A stretch of 12,124 nucleotides of DNA, taken from the NCBI GenBank assembly GCA_049964535.1, contig JBMFXG010000073.1, positions 1 to 12,124 of the forward strand, written 5' to 3'. This DNA is from JAJYZP01 sp049964535. GTDB taxonomy: Bacteria; Actinomycetota; Acidimicrobiia; Acidimicrobiales; Acidimicrobiaceae. The translations under genes and the position numbers were made by a program. Numbering within the stretch: the stretch's first letter is position 1; the number at the start of each line of letters is the position of its first letter. Below, in pieces: positions 1 to 7,634 of this stretch. The notes below the pieces were generated by a model, which saw only the letters and a program-made list of their open reading frames with translations, did no database searches and was not told the origin of the DNA.

Positions 1-166
1 GGTGAGGAGTAGTGCCGAATCCAACGATGGACTCCACGGCAAAGCTCAGAAGGAAGGCAGAGTACGCTGGGGACTTCATAGTCAGACCCTTCTTCCTGAG
101 GCCGCACATGAGCTTTGTCGTGTTGTATTGTGTGTTTTTCTCAGAGGTGGCATATCTTGTTTAGTA
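1..166. other. Upstream region of the polyprenyl synthase gene, no supported gene
   Basis: An open frame runs through this stretch in phase with the downstream synthase, but the 55 residues it would add resemble no prenyltransferase N-terminus and look like translated non-coding DNA. A different frame closes with TAG at 10-12, so the tail of an upstream gene could end there; too little is visible to say. A weak promoter-like pair can be drawn (TTGTGT at 128-133, TATCTT at 153-158, spacer 19), which would place a transcript start close to the GTG at 167. Confidence 0.35.
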
Positions 167-1168
167 GTGCAACAGAGCAATAATCCACTAGACGACCTCA
201 CCGCCGGAATGAACCAGCTTGAGCTGGAGCTCTCAAAGGCTGTCATCAGCGATGACCCGTTCCTCAACCAGATCGCCGGACACCTGATCGGCGCTGGCGG
301 TAAACGTCTTCGTCCCCGCCTCACTCTACAAGCAGCCCTCTCGGTGCGAGAGACAATAGACGAGCGAGTCCTTCTTGGAGGAGTGGCAGTAGAACTCGTT
401 CATCTTGCCTCACTACACCACGATGACGTGATGGACGAGGCCAACTCTCGCAGAGGAGTGGAAAGTGTCAATGCTCGCTGGGGCAACCTCATCGCCGTTG
501 TCACCGGGGATTATCTGCTCGCGCGTGCAGCAGGACTTGCGGCGCGCCTCGGCAAGGAGGTCGCCGAGCTCTTGGCAGACACACTCGCGGACATGTGCCA
601 AGGTCAGCTCCTTGAAGTTAAATCCGGATACGATCTCTCTCGGACCTTAGAGAGCTATCTGCTTGCAATCTCCGGAAAGACCGCTTCGCTCATGGCAACC
701 TCGTGTCGTATTGGAGCACTCGTCTCTGACGCTAGCCCAGCGACCTCGAATCTCCTCGGCGAGCTCGGGCACTGCGTCGGTATGATCTTCCAGCTTCGAG
801 ACGATATTTTCGACCTCTTCGCTAGCCAAGAAGAGCTCGGCAAAGTACCTGGACAAGATCTCATTGAAGGGGTCTATACCCTACCTGTGATCCTCGCTCT
901 CACCGACAGCCCCCTGCGGGAAGAGCTCGCAAGCACCCTCAACGATCCGGCCAAGGTTGTGGAGACGAACGTCGTTCGAGAGCTTCTGCTCTCAACTTCT
1001 GCCCTCAGCGACTCTGTTGCCCACATCAATCACTATCAAAATCGGGCGAACGAACTCGCAGATCAGCTCGGAACTTCCTCATCACGTTCGATCGCGAGTC
1101 TCGCCGACGACCTCGTTCGATCGGTCGATGAGCTCATCGAGCGGGGCGTCTCACCACTAGCCAGTTAG
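167..1168 (+). CDS. Polyprenyl diphosphate synthase (trans-isoprenyl diphosphate synthase family)
   Basis: This enzyme condenses isopentenyl diphosphate units onto an allylic diphosphate to make a long all-trans polyprenyl diphosphate, probably for the menaquinone side chain. Counted from the GTG at 167 (333 residues), the family landmarks are present in order: GGKRLRP at 44-50, the first aspartate-rich motif DDVMD at 86-90 followed by RRG at 95-97, GKT at 170-172, and the second aspartate-rich motif DDIFD at 212-216, preceded by FQLR. The two Asp motifs bind magnesium and the diphosphates. Overall it resembles heptaprenyl synthase component II (HepT) and mycobacterial GrcC. Chain length cannot be read from the sequence. 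The start is uncertain: GTG 167 gives a normal N-terminus but has no ribosome site at proper distance (AGAGGTGG at 143-150 is 16 bases away), and ATG 209 would give 319 residues. It faces lysS tail to tail. Confidence 0.9.
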   Translation: MQQSNNPLDDLTAGMNQLELELSKAVISDDPFLNQIAGHLIGAGGKRLRPRLTLQAALSVRETIDERVLLGGVAVELVHLASLHHDDVMDEANSRRGVESVNARWGNLIAVVTGDYLLARAAGLAARLGKEVAELLADTLADMCQGQLLEVKSGYDLSRTLESYLLAISGKTASLMATSCRIGALVSDASPATSNLLGELGHCVGMIFQLRDDIFDLFASQEELGKVPGQDLIEGVYTLPVILALTDSPLREELASTLNDPAKVVETNVVRELLLSTSALSDSVAHINHYQNRANELADQLGTSSSRSIASLADDLVRSVDELIERGVSPLAS

Positions 1169-1256
1169 CGAGTTTTGAGCCTCCCACGGGAGAGGATCTC
1201 CTACGTCGAAGCTCGAGGCCGTCGTAGAGCTCGTTCGCTTTCCAATTACAAGGTTT
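1169..1256. terminator. Convergent spacer with weak hairpins between the synthase gene and lysS
   Basis: These 88 bases separate two genes that end toward each other, so a bidirectional terminator is expected. Short inverted repeats are visible: CTCC-CACG-GGAG at 1181-1192 and the overlapping GGAGA/TCTCC at 1189-1201, which cannot form together. A further CTACG/CGTAG pair spans 1201-1227. None is followed by a clear T-run on either strand, so a terminator role is only weakly supported. Confidence 0.25.
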
Positions 1257-2699
1257 TCACTCGACAGAATCGAAAATCTCCTGTCGCAGGGTCGGGAAGA
1301 GCACGACCTCACGTATGTGTGAGGAGTTTGTCAGAACCATGACCAAGCGATCGATACCGATTCCAAGGCCTCCGGTCGGAGGCAATCCATAGTCGAGTGC
1401 TCGTAGATAGTCTTCGTCAAGAACCATCGCTTCTTCATCACCATCTGCCCGAGCCCGTCCTTGGCTTTGAAATCGACGGCGCTGTTCAAGCGGATCGTTG
1501 AGCTCTGAAAACGCGTTGGCAAGCTCTCGCCCAGCAACGAATGCCTCAAATCTCTCGACCCTGCCCGGCTTCGACCGATGATCCCGAGCTAGTGGCGAGA
1601 TTTCAACAGGAAAGTCGCTCACGAAGGTCGGTTGAATCAACGTACTCTCTGTGGTCTCCTCATACAGCTCAGCGATCTTCTTTCCCATCCCCCATCCCGG
1701 AGAGGAGTTAAGTCCAAATCTCTGGAGCAAGACCTCAAGTCGACCTTCGTCCATCTCGAGGGATATCTCCTCTCCAACTCGCTCGGAAACCAACTCCTCA
1801 AGCGTTGCTCGTCTCCACGGAGGTTTAAAGTTGAGTTCAACCCCTTGATATTCAACGACCATTGAGCCAGTAACCTCTTGCGCAACTTCAGCAACGAGGT
1901 TCTCGGTCAGTCTCATGATATCGCCGTAGTCTGCATAGGCCTCGTAGAGTTCGAGCATAGTGAATTCGGGATTGTGCCGAGGTGAAATGCCTTCGTTCCT
2001 AAAGACCCGCCCTATCTCAAAGACGCGCTCGAATCCTCCAACTACGAGCCGCTTGAGAAAAAGCTCCGGCGCGATACGCAGGTAGAGATCCATATCCAAA
2101 GCGTTGTGATGAGTGATGAACGGTCTCGCCATCGCTCCTGTAGGAATCGTCTGCAAGAGCGGTGTCTCAACCTCTATAAAGCCCTGATCGTGAAGGTGAC
2201 GTCGAATACTCGCCAAGACAGCAGACCGACGTTGGAAGGTTTGACGGGAAGTAGGGTTTGCCCAGAGATCGACGTATCGCTGGCGATAGCGCGTCTCGGA
2301 GTCGGTCACGCCATGCCACTTGTCTCCGAATCCCCTTCTCGTCGGGGCTAGAAGAGACCACTCCTCGATATCGACTGATAGCTCGCCTCGTTTGGTCGAA
2401 ATCAACTCGCCCGTAGCACCGATCCAGTCCCCCAAGGAGAGCTCCGTAAACTCATCAAAGTTCTTCGCTGAAGCTGCGGACACAAAGAGTTGCACGGAGC
2501 CACTCGAGTCTCTCAAGTTGGCAAATACCAACTTGCCCTGTCGGCGGAGTAACATAACTCGACCAGCAACGGTTACCGCCTTTCCACTACGGGTACCCGG
2601 TGCAAGATCCTCGCAACCTTGAATCGCCACCGCAATCGGGGTCACATCATCAAAGCGATAAGGCACCTCTGCGCTGCCACGTTCATTCTTTTGCTCCAT
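1257..2699 (-). CDS. lysS: Lysyl-tRNA synthetase, class II
   Basis: This enzyme charges tRNA-Lys with lysine in the cytoplasm. The 480-residue protein has an N-terminal OB-fold anticodon-binding domain (about 40-125) and a class II catalytic core. Motif 1 is around 172-194 (GFIEVETPLL, then a TGAMARPF segment), motif 2 around 227-251 (RVFRNEGISPRHNPEFTMLE), and motif 3 around 443-456 (GLGIGIDRL). The typical C-terminal LFP..R signature is at 467-472. It is slightly shorter than Escherichia coli LysS (505 residues): the usual N-terminal helix before the P-Y-R-F element is reduced to about ten residues. The start ATG is well fixed by AAGGAG five bases upstream. That ribosome site is built into the last codons and stop codon of coaX, with only two bases between the genes, so the two are almost certainly co-translated. 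The order coaX then lysS matches mycobacteria. Confidence 0.97.
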   Translation of the reverse strand: MEQKNERGSAEVPYRFDDVTPIAVAIQGCEDLAPGTRSGKAVTVAGRVMLLRRQGKLVFANLRDSSGSVQLFVSAASAKNFDEFTELSLGDWIGATGELISTKRGELSVDIEEWSLLAPTRRGFGDKWHGVTDSETRYRQRYVDLWANPTSRQTFQRRSAVLASIRRHLHDQGFIEVETPLLQTIPTGAMARPFITHHNALDMDLYLRIAPELFLKRLVVGGFERVFEIGRVFRNEGISPRHNPEFTMLELYEAYADYGDIMRLTENLVAEVAQEVTGSMVVEYQGVELNFKPPWRRATLEELVSERVGEEISLEMDEGRLEVLLQRFGLNSSPGWGMGKKIAELYEETTESTLIQPTFVSDFPVEISPLARDHRSKPGRVERFEAFVAGRELANAFSELNDPLEQRRRFQSQGRARADGDEEAMVLDEDYLRALDYGLPPTGGLGIGIDRLVMVLTNSSHIREVVLFPTLRQEIFDSVE

Positions 2700-2701
2700 C
2701 G

Positions 2702-3526
2702 TTACTCCTTAGCTCCAAGAGCAACACTACGTTCAAAGATCAATCGAAGACCATGCAACGTAAGCCAGGGCTCCTCTGTCTCGATCAGCATACTGTGAGG
2801 GGCGATCAAAGAGCAGATTCCACCCGTACCAACAACTCTCGCCTCACCGATCTCACCCATCATCCTGCGACAGATCCCATCAGCCATAGCAGCAAAACCG
2901 TAGAGCGCACCAGACTGAATCGCTTGAATCGTCGTCTTGCCAATGACCGATGGTGGTTCATGGAGGTCGACTTGACGCAGGGCGGCCGCATGGTGATAGA
3001 GGGCGTTCAAACTGATCGCAACCCCTGGAGCGATTGCCCCACCGAGGTAGGTCCCTTCACTTGAAACCGCATCGAAGGTCGTCGCCGTACCGAAGTCAAC
3101 GACGATCGCCGGCCCACCATAGAGATCGAGGACACCGACGGCATCCGCAATGCGATCTGCACCAACCTCTCTTGGGTTGCCGTAGTCAATTTCAAGACCA
3201 GTTACGGTATCTGGTCCAACCACCAGTGGTTCCACCTGGTACCAACGTCGCACCATCTCCAATACGGCAGCCCCGACCAATGGATTGGTCGTTGACAGTG
3301 AGACATGTGTAATCCCCGCCTGTCCTTCACGCCCTACCATCGAGAGGAGCTGAGAGAGCTGCAAACCATGCTCATCAGGGGTCAGCGCAGGATTCGTGGA
3401 GACTCGAAAGTGCTCCACCAGGCCATCCAGGGCCCCCTTCCCCACCACGAGCTCACGTCCTCCAGGTCGTTCCTCGAAGAGCCCGTACACCGTCTGAGTG
3501 TTACCGATATCGATACAGAGCAACAT
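2702..3526 (-). CDS. coaX: Type III pantothenate kinase
   Basis: CoaX phosphorylates pantothenate in the first step of coenzyme A synthesis. It belongs to the ASKHA (acetate and sugar kinase/Hsp70/actin) fold. The 274-residue form chosen here starts at ATG 3526 with MLLCIDIGNT, the classic CoaX N-terminus; DIGNT at 6-10 is the first phosphate loop. GADR at 122-125 carries the proposed catalytic Asp, DFGTATTFD at 144-152 is the second phosphate motif, and GGAIAPG at 162-168 is also typical. A GTG at 3553 or ATG at 3547 would add nine or seven residues without family support. A GGAAGG eight bases upstream supports the chosen ATG. The middle strand motif, often ISSVVP in the family, reads VSLSTTNP here, a variation in a less conserved place. 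It is separated from folK by about 130 bases, so it may have its own promoter, and it is tightly joined to lysS. Confidence 0.95.
   Translation of the reverse strand: MLLCIDIGNTQTVYGLFEERPGGRELVVGKGALDGLVEHFRVSTNPALTPDEHGLQLSQLLSMVGREGQAGITHVSLSTTNPLVGAAVLEMVRRWYQVEPLVVGPDTVTGLEIDYGNPREVGADRIADAVGVLDLYGGPAIVVDFGTATTFDAVSSEGTYLGGAIAPGVAISLNALYHHAAALRQVDLHEPPSVIGKTTIQAIQSGALYGFAAMADGICRRMMGEIGEARVVGTGGICSLIAPHSMLIETEEPWLTLHGLRLIFERSVALGAKE
2705..2710 (-). promoter_or_regulatory. lysS ribosome binding site embedded in the end of coaX
   Basis: On the minus strand AAGGAG lies five bases before the lysS ATG. The same bases encode the last Lys and Glu of CoaX, directly before its TAA. This fixes the lysS start and implies translational coupling. 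Confidence 0.85.
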
Positions 3527-3581
3527 CTCCCTTACCTTCCCTACCATCTCCACAGGCCTGCCGGATCGTCGTTGTCGTAGT

Positions 3582-3594
3582 AAGTGTCACACTT
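3582..3594. repeat. 13-bp palindrome in the coaX upstream region
   Basis: AAGTGT-C-ACACTT is a perfect inverted repeat around one central base. It lies in the only sizeable gap (3527-3655) inside the folE-to-lysS run, 56 bases before the chosen coaX start. It could be an operator. As RNA it would form a five-pair stem with a three-base loop and no T-run, so a terminator is unlikely. Confidence 0.5.
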
Positions 3595-3655
3595 CGCCCA
3601 CAACGATCTTGCATCAACATCAGGTCGCAGGATCACACAAGTGCTTCCCAGAGGA

Positions 3656-4159
3656 TTACGTCCGCAGGTCTAGCTGCCCCTTGAGCCATACCCCGGTTAC
3701 GATCTCGCGCCCTTCTTGCCACAGTTGATGCTCGAGCAGCGCAGCAATCTCAGGTGATAATCTCCACGCCAGCATCGGATCGACTTCGTAAATCGGGGCA
3801 ATCACGAACCCACGATCCTTGGCACGCGGATGCGGTATCACGAGGTCTGGCTCCTCTACAACCAAAGTATCGGCGACCACGATATCAAGATCGAGGGTTC
3901 TCGGACCGTGATACTCGTTTCTACATCGCCGGGCAACGCCCTCAATACGCTGACATTCCTCCAATACCTTCCGAGGAGACCTGTCGCTCTCGTAGATGAC
4001 CACCATGTTGAGGTACGGCCCTTGACCCTCAGGCCCACCGACAGGTAGCGTCTCATAGATCGACGAAATCGCAGCCAACGCTCCAAGCTCTTGACAGGCC
4101 AGCTTCAGGTAACCAACGCGATCACCGAGATTTGAACCTAACGCTATGACGTAGTTCAC
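3656..4159 (-). CDS. folK: 2-amino-4-hydroxy-6-hydroxymethyldihydropteridine diphosphokinase (HPPK)
   Basis: HPPK transfers pyrophosphate from ATP to 6-hydroxymethyl-7,8-dihydropterin, making the substrate for dihydropteroate synthase. The 167-residue length is normal. ALGSNLGDR at 6-14 is the family's N-terminal signature, GPRTLDLDI at 85-93 holds the two magnesium-binding aspartates, and PHPRAKDRGFVIAPI from about 110 is the standard C-terminal element. The start is GTG, sharing four bases (GTGA) with the folB stop, so translation is coupled. The tail after about residue 130 is less conserved. It is the last gene of the folate cluster; coaX follows after a gap. Confidence 0.95.
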   Translation of the reverse strand: MNYVIALGSNLGDRVGYLKLACQELGALAAISSIYETLPVGGPEGQGPYLNMVVIYESDRSPRKVLEECQRIEGVARRCRNEYHGPRTLDLDIVVADTLVVEEPDLVIPHPRAKDRGFVIAPIYEVDPMLAWRLSPEIAALLEHQLWQEGREIVTGVWLKGQLDLRT

Positions 4160-4551
4160 GACTGACCCTTGCGCCGCATCATGACAAATCCAGCGTCTCG
4201 TAGCGAAAGATCGACTGGAGGCTTGAGCTTGCGAACCGCAACCTCCACTCCGCTCACCCGATCAGAAGAGTCCATGATGGCGTTCACGATGCACTGGGCT
4301 AAGTACTCCATCAAAAGATACTCACAGGTAGAGCTCGTTAGACGCTCTATGATCGCGGCAGCGATGGAGTAGTCATAGGTCGAGCTCAGGTCATCGCTAT
4401 AGACCGATTCGACATCGGTAGCAATGACTACTGAGATCTCAAGCGGCTGTAGCGTGCTGCGCTCCTCCTCGGTCACGCCGATACGCACGAGGCATCGGAT
4501 CTCTCGTAGCTCAAGTAGATCGGCGGCTCCAAAGGACGACAGTCGAGTCAC
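4156..4551 (-). CDS. folB: Dihydroneopterin aldolase
   Basis: FolB cleaves 7,8-dihydroneopterin to 6-hydroxymethyldihydropterin and glycolaldehyde. The 131-residue protein matches the small tunnel-fold family. The EEER acidic cluster at 28-31 corresponds to the pterin/substrate loop, Tyr61 (in TYDY) to the conserved active-site Tyr, LLMEYLA at 79-85 carries the pterin-anchoring Glu, and Lys108 (in VRKLKPP) is the general acid/base Lys. The usual HG before the acidic loop reads RIG here. That variant is also seen in the related FolX epimerases and some annotated FolB proteins, so FolX-like chemistry cannot be fully excluded. Position between folP and folK makes aldolase the best call. GTG start, overlapping the folP stop as GTGA, with GAGGGG six bases upstream. 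Confidence 0.9.
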   Translation of the reverse strand: MTRLSSFGAADLLELREIRCLVRIGVTEEERSTLQPLEISVVIATDVESVYSDDLSSTYDYSIAAAIIERLTSSTCEYLLMEYLAQCIVNAIMDSSDRVSGVEVAVRKLKPPVDLSLRDAGFVMMRRKGQS

Positions 4552-5372
4552 GATCGACCCCTCTGATCTCGGCCATGCAGAGACTCTGAGCGGCGTGCGA
4601 GTGTCAGGAGCTGCATCGTCTCCACAACATCATGAGCGCGCACTACAGCAACTCCTCGACTGAAGCACCATGCGGCGGCTGCGAGGGAGTGTTCCATCCG
4701 GTCAGAGGGCGAAGGAGGATCTCGGAGCTCTGCCGGTGAAAGAAGACTCAGGAAACGCTTTCGAGAGATACCAACGACAACGGGCCAGCGTTGAGCTGTC
4801 AACCGATCGACCGATTCCAAGAGCGCAAGATTGTGCTCGACGGTCTTACCGAACCCAATACCTGGATCGATATAGATCTCACGAACTCCCAGCGACTCCG
4901 CTTCCTCCGCACGAGCAACGAGATGCGCAGAGACTTCAGCAACGACATCACGATAGGTTGGCCGGACTTGCATGGTTTGAGGATCGCCCTTCATGTGCAT
5001 CGCAACCCAAGCAACTCCGAGGGAACTCGCTACGTTGGCTAGCGAGGCCCCCACGTCATTGATGATCGTCGCCCCTGCCTCAACTGCGTGACGTGCCACC
5101 GACGCACGGCGAGTGTCCACAGAGACCGTACCGTGTTGAGCGAGTACGGCCACCACCGGAAGAACTCTCCGAACCTCCTCCTCTTCGTCGACGACGCTCG
5201 CAAAGGGACGAGTCGATTCACCCCCAACATCTACGATGGCGGCCCCAGCTTCGAAGAGCTTAAGCCCTCGCTCGATGGCGTCGCTCGGATTGAAGTATCG
5301 GCCCCCGTCTGAAAAAGAGTCTGGCGTAACATTGACAACACCCATGACACACGGGCGATCGTAGAGCTTCAT
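4548..5372 (-). CDS. folP: Dihydropteroate synthase
   Basis: FolP joins p-aminobenzoate to hydroxymethyldihydropterin pyrophosphate and is the sulfonamide target. The TIM-barrel signatures appear in order in the 274 residues: MGVVNVTPDSFSDGG at 10-24, DVGGESTRP at 48-56, SVDT at 84-87, IINDV at 103-107, HMKGDPQTMQ at 126-135, DPGIGFGK at 169-176, GISRKR at 201-206, and the closing R-A-H-D-V at 245-249 (commonly R-V-H-D-V). Nothing essential is missing. The ATG overlaps the folE stop as ATGA. Length is typical of an active FolP1-type enzyme. Confidence 0.97.
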   Translation of the reverse strand: MKLYDRPCVMGVVNVTPDSFSDGGRYFNPSDAIERGLKLFEAGAAIVDVGGESTRPFASVVDEEEEVRRVLPVVAVLAQHGTVSVDTRRASVARHAVEAGATIINDVGASLANVASSLGVAWVAMHMKGDPQTMQVRPTYRDVVAEVSAHLVARAEEAESLGVREIYIDPGIGFGKTVEHNLALLESVDRLTAQRWPVVVGISRKRFLSLLSPAELRDPPSPSDRMEHSLAAAAWCFSRGVAVVRAHDVVETMQLLTLARRSESLHGRDQRGRS

Positions 5373-5971
5373 CGACCCTGCCCGAGAATGAGCGCTCGAG
5401 CCTCGTATGCCTGGGCACCACTCTCTCGCAACTCCCCAGAAGCAAAGGTGGTCGTCACGATCGAACCCCGTGACTTCACCCCTCGAGCCGTGACACAGAG
5501 GTGCTCCGCTCGGACTACAACTAGGACTCCCCGTGGTGAGAACCCATCAATCATGGCCCGTACGATCTCCATTGTCATGCGCTCTTGGACCTGCAGTCGC
5601 TGAGATAGAACCTCTACAAGACGGGCCACCTTAGAGAGACCGACGACGTGACCTTGCGCGTTGGGAAGATAAGCAAGGTCTACAGTACCGAAGAAGGGCA
5701 GCATATGATGCTCGCAGAGCGAAGCAAAGCCGATATCTCCAACAATCACCATTCCATCGTGATCTCCTGGGATCGTCTCACCGACCATCGAAGAAGCCTC
5801 AAAGCGGTAGCCGGACAGCATCTCACGATGACCTTCCACAATGCGCCGAGGGGTCTCTCGTAGCCTCTCGTCTGAGAGATCGATTCCAAGCTCGACAAGA
5901 TAGCGAGAGATTGCCTCAATCGCTCGCTCAGAGCTCTCGGAACTCAACTCGAGCCGAGCTTCACTCTCCAC
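5369..5971 (-). CDS. folE: GTP cyclohydrolase I
   Basis: FolE converts GTP to 7,8-dihydroneopterin triphosphate, the entry step of folate synthesis. From the GTG at 5971 the protein is 200 residues. The zinc site is complete: Cys86 and His89 in the SLCEHHMLP segment and Cys159 in AEHLC. GLSKVARLVEVLSQRLQVQE from 111 is the strongly conserved core helix, and the GVKSRGS segment near 164 and C-terminal TTTF are also standard. A TTG at 5995 would extend it by eight residues but has no ribosome site, whereas GAGAG lies five bases before GTG 5971. The gene overlaps the end of hpt by 11 bases. In Mycobacterium tuberculosis ftsH sits directly before folE; here hpt does. Confidence 0.96.
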   Translation of the reverse strand: MESEARLELSSESSERAIEAISRYLVELGIDLSDERLRETPRRIVEGHREMLSGYRFEASSMVGETIPGDHDGMVIVGDIGFASLCEHHMLPFFGTVDLAYLPNAQGHVVGLSKVARLVEVLSQRLQVQERMTMEIVRAMIDGFSPRGVLVVVRAEHLCVTARGVKSRGSIVTTTFASGELRESGAQAYEARALILGQGR

Positions 5972-6515
5972 TAGGACTCTCGATGTACTTCGCAATGAAC
6001 GGAAGATTGCGATAGCGTTCCGCTACGTCCAAGCCGTACCCGACCACAAAGTCTGGGGGAAGCGAAAATCCAATATAGGGGACATCGAGGACCGTACTTT
6101 GGAGACCCTCTTTCCACAGCAAGCTACATACGGTTAGGGTCGCTGGGTTGCGTGCTTTGAGATTACGGAGCAGATACTGTAGTGTCAGTCCGCTCTCGAC
6201 GATGTCCTCGACTACAATAACATCGCGCCCTTGGATGTCGATTTCAAGATCTTTGAGGATGCGCACCACCCCTGAGGTCTTCGTTGCGCTCCCGTAGGAC
6301 GAGACCGCCATGAAGTCAAATTCCACGGGAAGACTTATGTGCTTTGCCAGGTCAGACATGAACATGAAAGCGCCTTTGAGGACACCGATCAGCAACGGAG
6401 CTCGCCCCTCAAAGTCCGTCGAGATCTCGTTCGCTAACTCCTGAACTCGTACCTGTAACCTCGTTGCATCAACGAGGATCTCCCCCAGATGAGGGTCACC
6501 GTCGATCCATTCCAT
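5961..6515 (-). CDS. hpt: Hypoxanthine-guanine phosphoribosyltransferase
   Basis: This enzyme salvages hypoxanthine and guanine to IMP and GMP using PRPP. The 184-residue protein is of normal length. GVLKGAFMFMSDL at 44-56 is the PPi-binding loop, SSYG at 72-75 starts the flexible loop, VEDIVESGLTL at 102-112 is the PRPP signature, and VGYGLDVAERYRNLPFI at 158-174 is the purine-binding end. The PRPP motif has Glu107 where nearly all family members have Asp (the proposed general base, Asp137 in human HPRT), a conservative but noteworthy change. The start is ATG 6515, fixed by AGGAGG five bases upstream; a TTG nine codons earlier lacks support. The tilS-hpt pairing is common in bacteria. Confidence 0.95.
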   Translation of the reverse strand: MEWIDGDPHLGEILVDATRLQVRVQELANEISTDFEGRAPLLIGVLKGAFMFMSDLAKHISLPVEFDFMAVSSYGSATKTSGVVRILKDLEIDIQGRDVIVVEDIVESGLTLQYLLRNLKARNPATLTVCSLLWKEGLQSTVLDVPYIGFSLPPDFVVGYGLDVAERYRNLPFIAKYIESPSGE

Positions 6516-6520
6516 CTGTT

Positions 6521-6526
6521 CCTCCT
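6521..6526 (-). promoter_or_regulatory. Strong hpt ribosome binding site
   Basis: AGGAGG on the minus strand, five bases (AACAG) before ATG 6515. It is the best Shine-Dalgarno sequence in the window and decides the hpt start against the upstream TTG. Confidence 0.85.
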
Positions 6527-6589
6527 CGCCAAGTCCAGTCAATCAAGACTCCTACTCAGCACCATCAGCCCTAGACATCCGCCGCAACG

Positions 6590-7621
6590 TTACCGGCAGC
6601 TCCACAGTACCTGACCATGAGCGTTTCGAAGAACGAGACCGTCTCGCTCCATCGTGAGGCTATAGCCATTCGGCAGCGAAGTCGAGCGAATCCGAGAGAG
6701 ACCGACGTCGAGCGCTCGCTGAGAATGAAAACTCGACAGGACCAGACTTGAGACGGCGCCGATCTTCTCTCTCAGCAAACGCCGCGCCAACCGTTCGTCC
6801 ATGGCACGCAGTTCTGCCACGGTTGAAATCGATCGCTCACCGATCAATGCATCGACCAAATCTATATCGCTGCGCACCTGCGCCGCAGTTCTTGCGAGCA
6901 GTGGTGTAACGTCACGCTTCGCCACATCGCAGAGCAGGGGAATGACCTCGTGTCGTATCCGATTACGTAAAAAACTGAGGTCTCGATTGGACTGGTCATC
7001 GATCGGGACGAGATCGAGAGCTCGACAGATCATCGCTGTCTCACTTCTCCGTATCCCAAGTATCGGATGGGTGGCACCCGGACGCATAGCTGCAATACCG
7101 GCACTCGACGTCCCTCGCAAGAGATTAATCAAAACGGTCTCTGCCTGGTCGTCGACCGTATGACCAGTCGCAATACCTATCGGTAGTACACCGAAACGAG
7201 CTGCGCGAGCCCGTTCCTCGAGATTAGGTCCACTTCGTACTTCAACTCGATGGCGACGTAGCTCAACAGAAAGCTTCGATAACTCCCGCTCTACATGCTC
7301 GGCCTCTCTGTCCGAGCCCGGTCGTAAACCATGGTCAACATGGTGCGCAACCGGTTGCTGACCACAGAGCAAAGCAAGCACGACCAGGGCAAGAGAGTCT
7401 TGTCCTCCGGAGACCGCAAGGTGTCGCTCCTCGTCTCCATGTAGAGCCGGGAAAGAGCATCGTCGAGCGAGTTCGGCACTGTCTAGACCATAGGAATCGA
7501 GGGCCTCATAGATCCACAGTAAGGTTTGGAACCTGTTCTCCGGACCTCCCGAGCTCGGCCTCTGGCCCGCATTGCGACCACCCAAAATCACTCGAAAATG
7601 CCTCGGGACCCCCTCTTGCAT
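6590..7621 (-). CDS. tilS: tRNA(Ile)-lysidine synthase
   Basis: TilS uses ATP to attach lysine to C34 of the CAU-anticodon tRNA-Ile, so that it reads AUA. From ATG 7621 the protein has 343 residues. The PP-loop SGGQDS is at 71-76. HHVDHGLRPGSDREAEHV follows as expected, then LEERARAARF and GHTVDDQAETVLINLLRG, the core TilS signature. RSETAMICRAL and DDQSNRDLSFLRNRIRHEVIPLL mark the tRNA-side part of the catalytic domain. It lacks the long C-terminal domains of the Escherichia coli enzyme and is of the short type, as in mycobacteria. The first 30 or so residues are not family-like, and the start is uncertain: GTG 7630, ATG 7621 or a GTG ten codons further in are all possible. It begins within 15 bases of the end of the preceding gene. 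Confidence 0.94.
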   Translation of the reverse strand: MQEGVPRHFRVILGGRNAGQRPSSGGPENRFQTLLWIYEALDSYGLDSAELARRCSFPALHGDEERHLAVSGGQDSLALVVLALLCGQQPVAHHVDHGLRPGSDREAEHVERELSKLSVELRRHRVEVRSGPNLEERARAARFGVLPIGIATGHTVDDQAETVLINLLRGTSSAGIAAMRPGATHPILGIRRSETAMICRALDLVPIDDQSNRDLSFLRNRIRHEVIPLLCDVAKRDVTPLLARTAAQVRSDIDLVDALIGERSISTVAELRAMDERLARRLLREKIGAVSSLVLSSFHSQRALDVGLSRIRSTSLPNGYSLTMERDGLVLRNAHGQVLWSCR

Positions 7622-7634
7622 CTCACCCACACGG

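Noticed and set aside
2..166. In-frame N-terminal extension of the polyprenyl synthase by 55 residues
   Set aside because: The added sequence has no likeness to the family, would make the protein unusually long, and its GTG lies at the very edge of the window.
2600..3064. 154-residue plus-strand frame across the lysS-coaX junction
   Set aside because: Antisense to two certain genes and of unnatural composition.
4670..5062. 130-residue plus-strand frame opposite folP
   Set aside because: Shadow of folP; very Arg-rich and without motifs.
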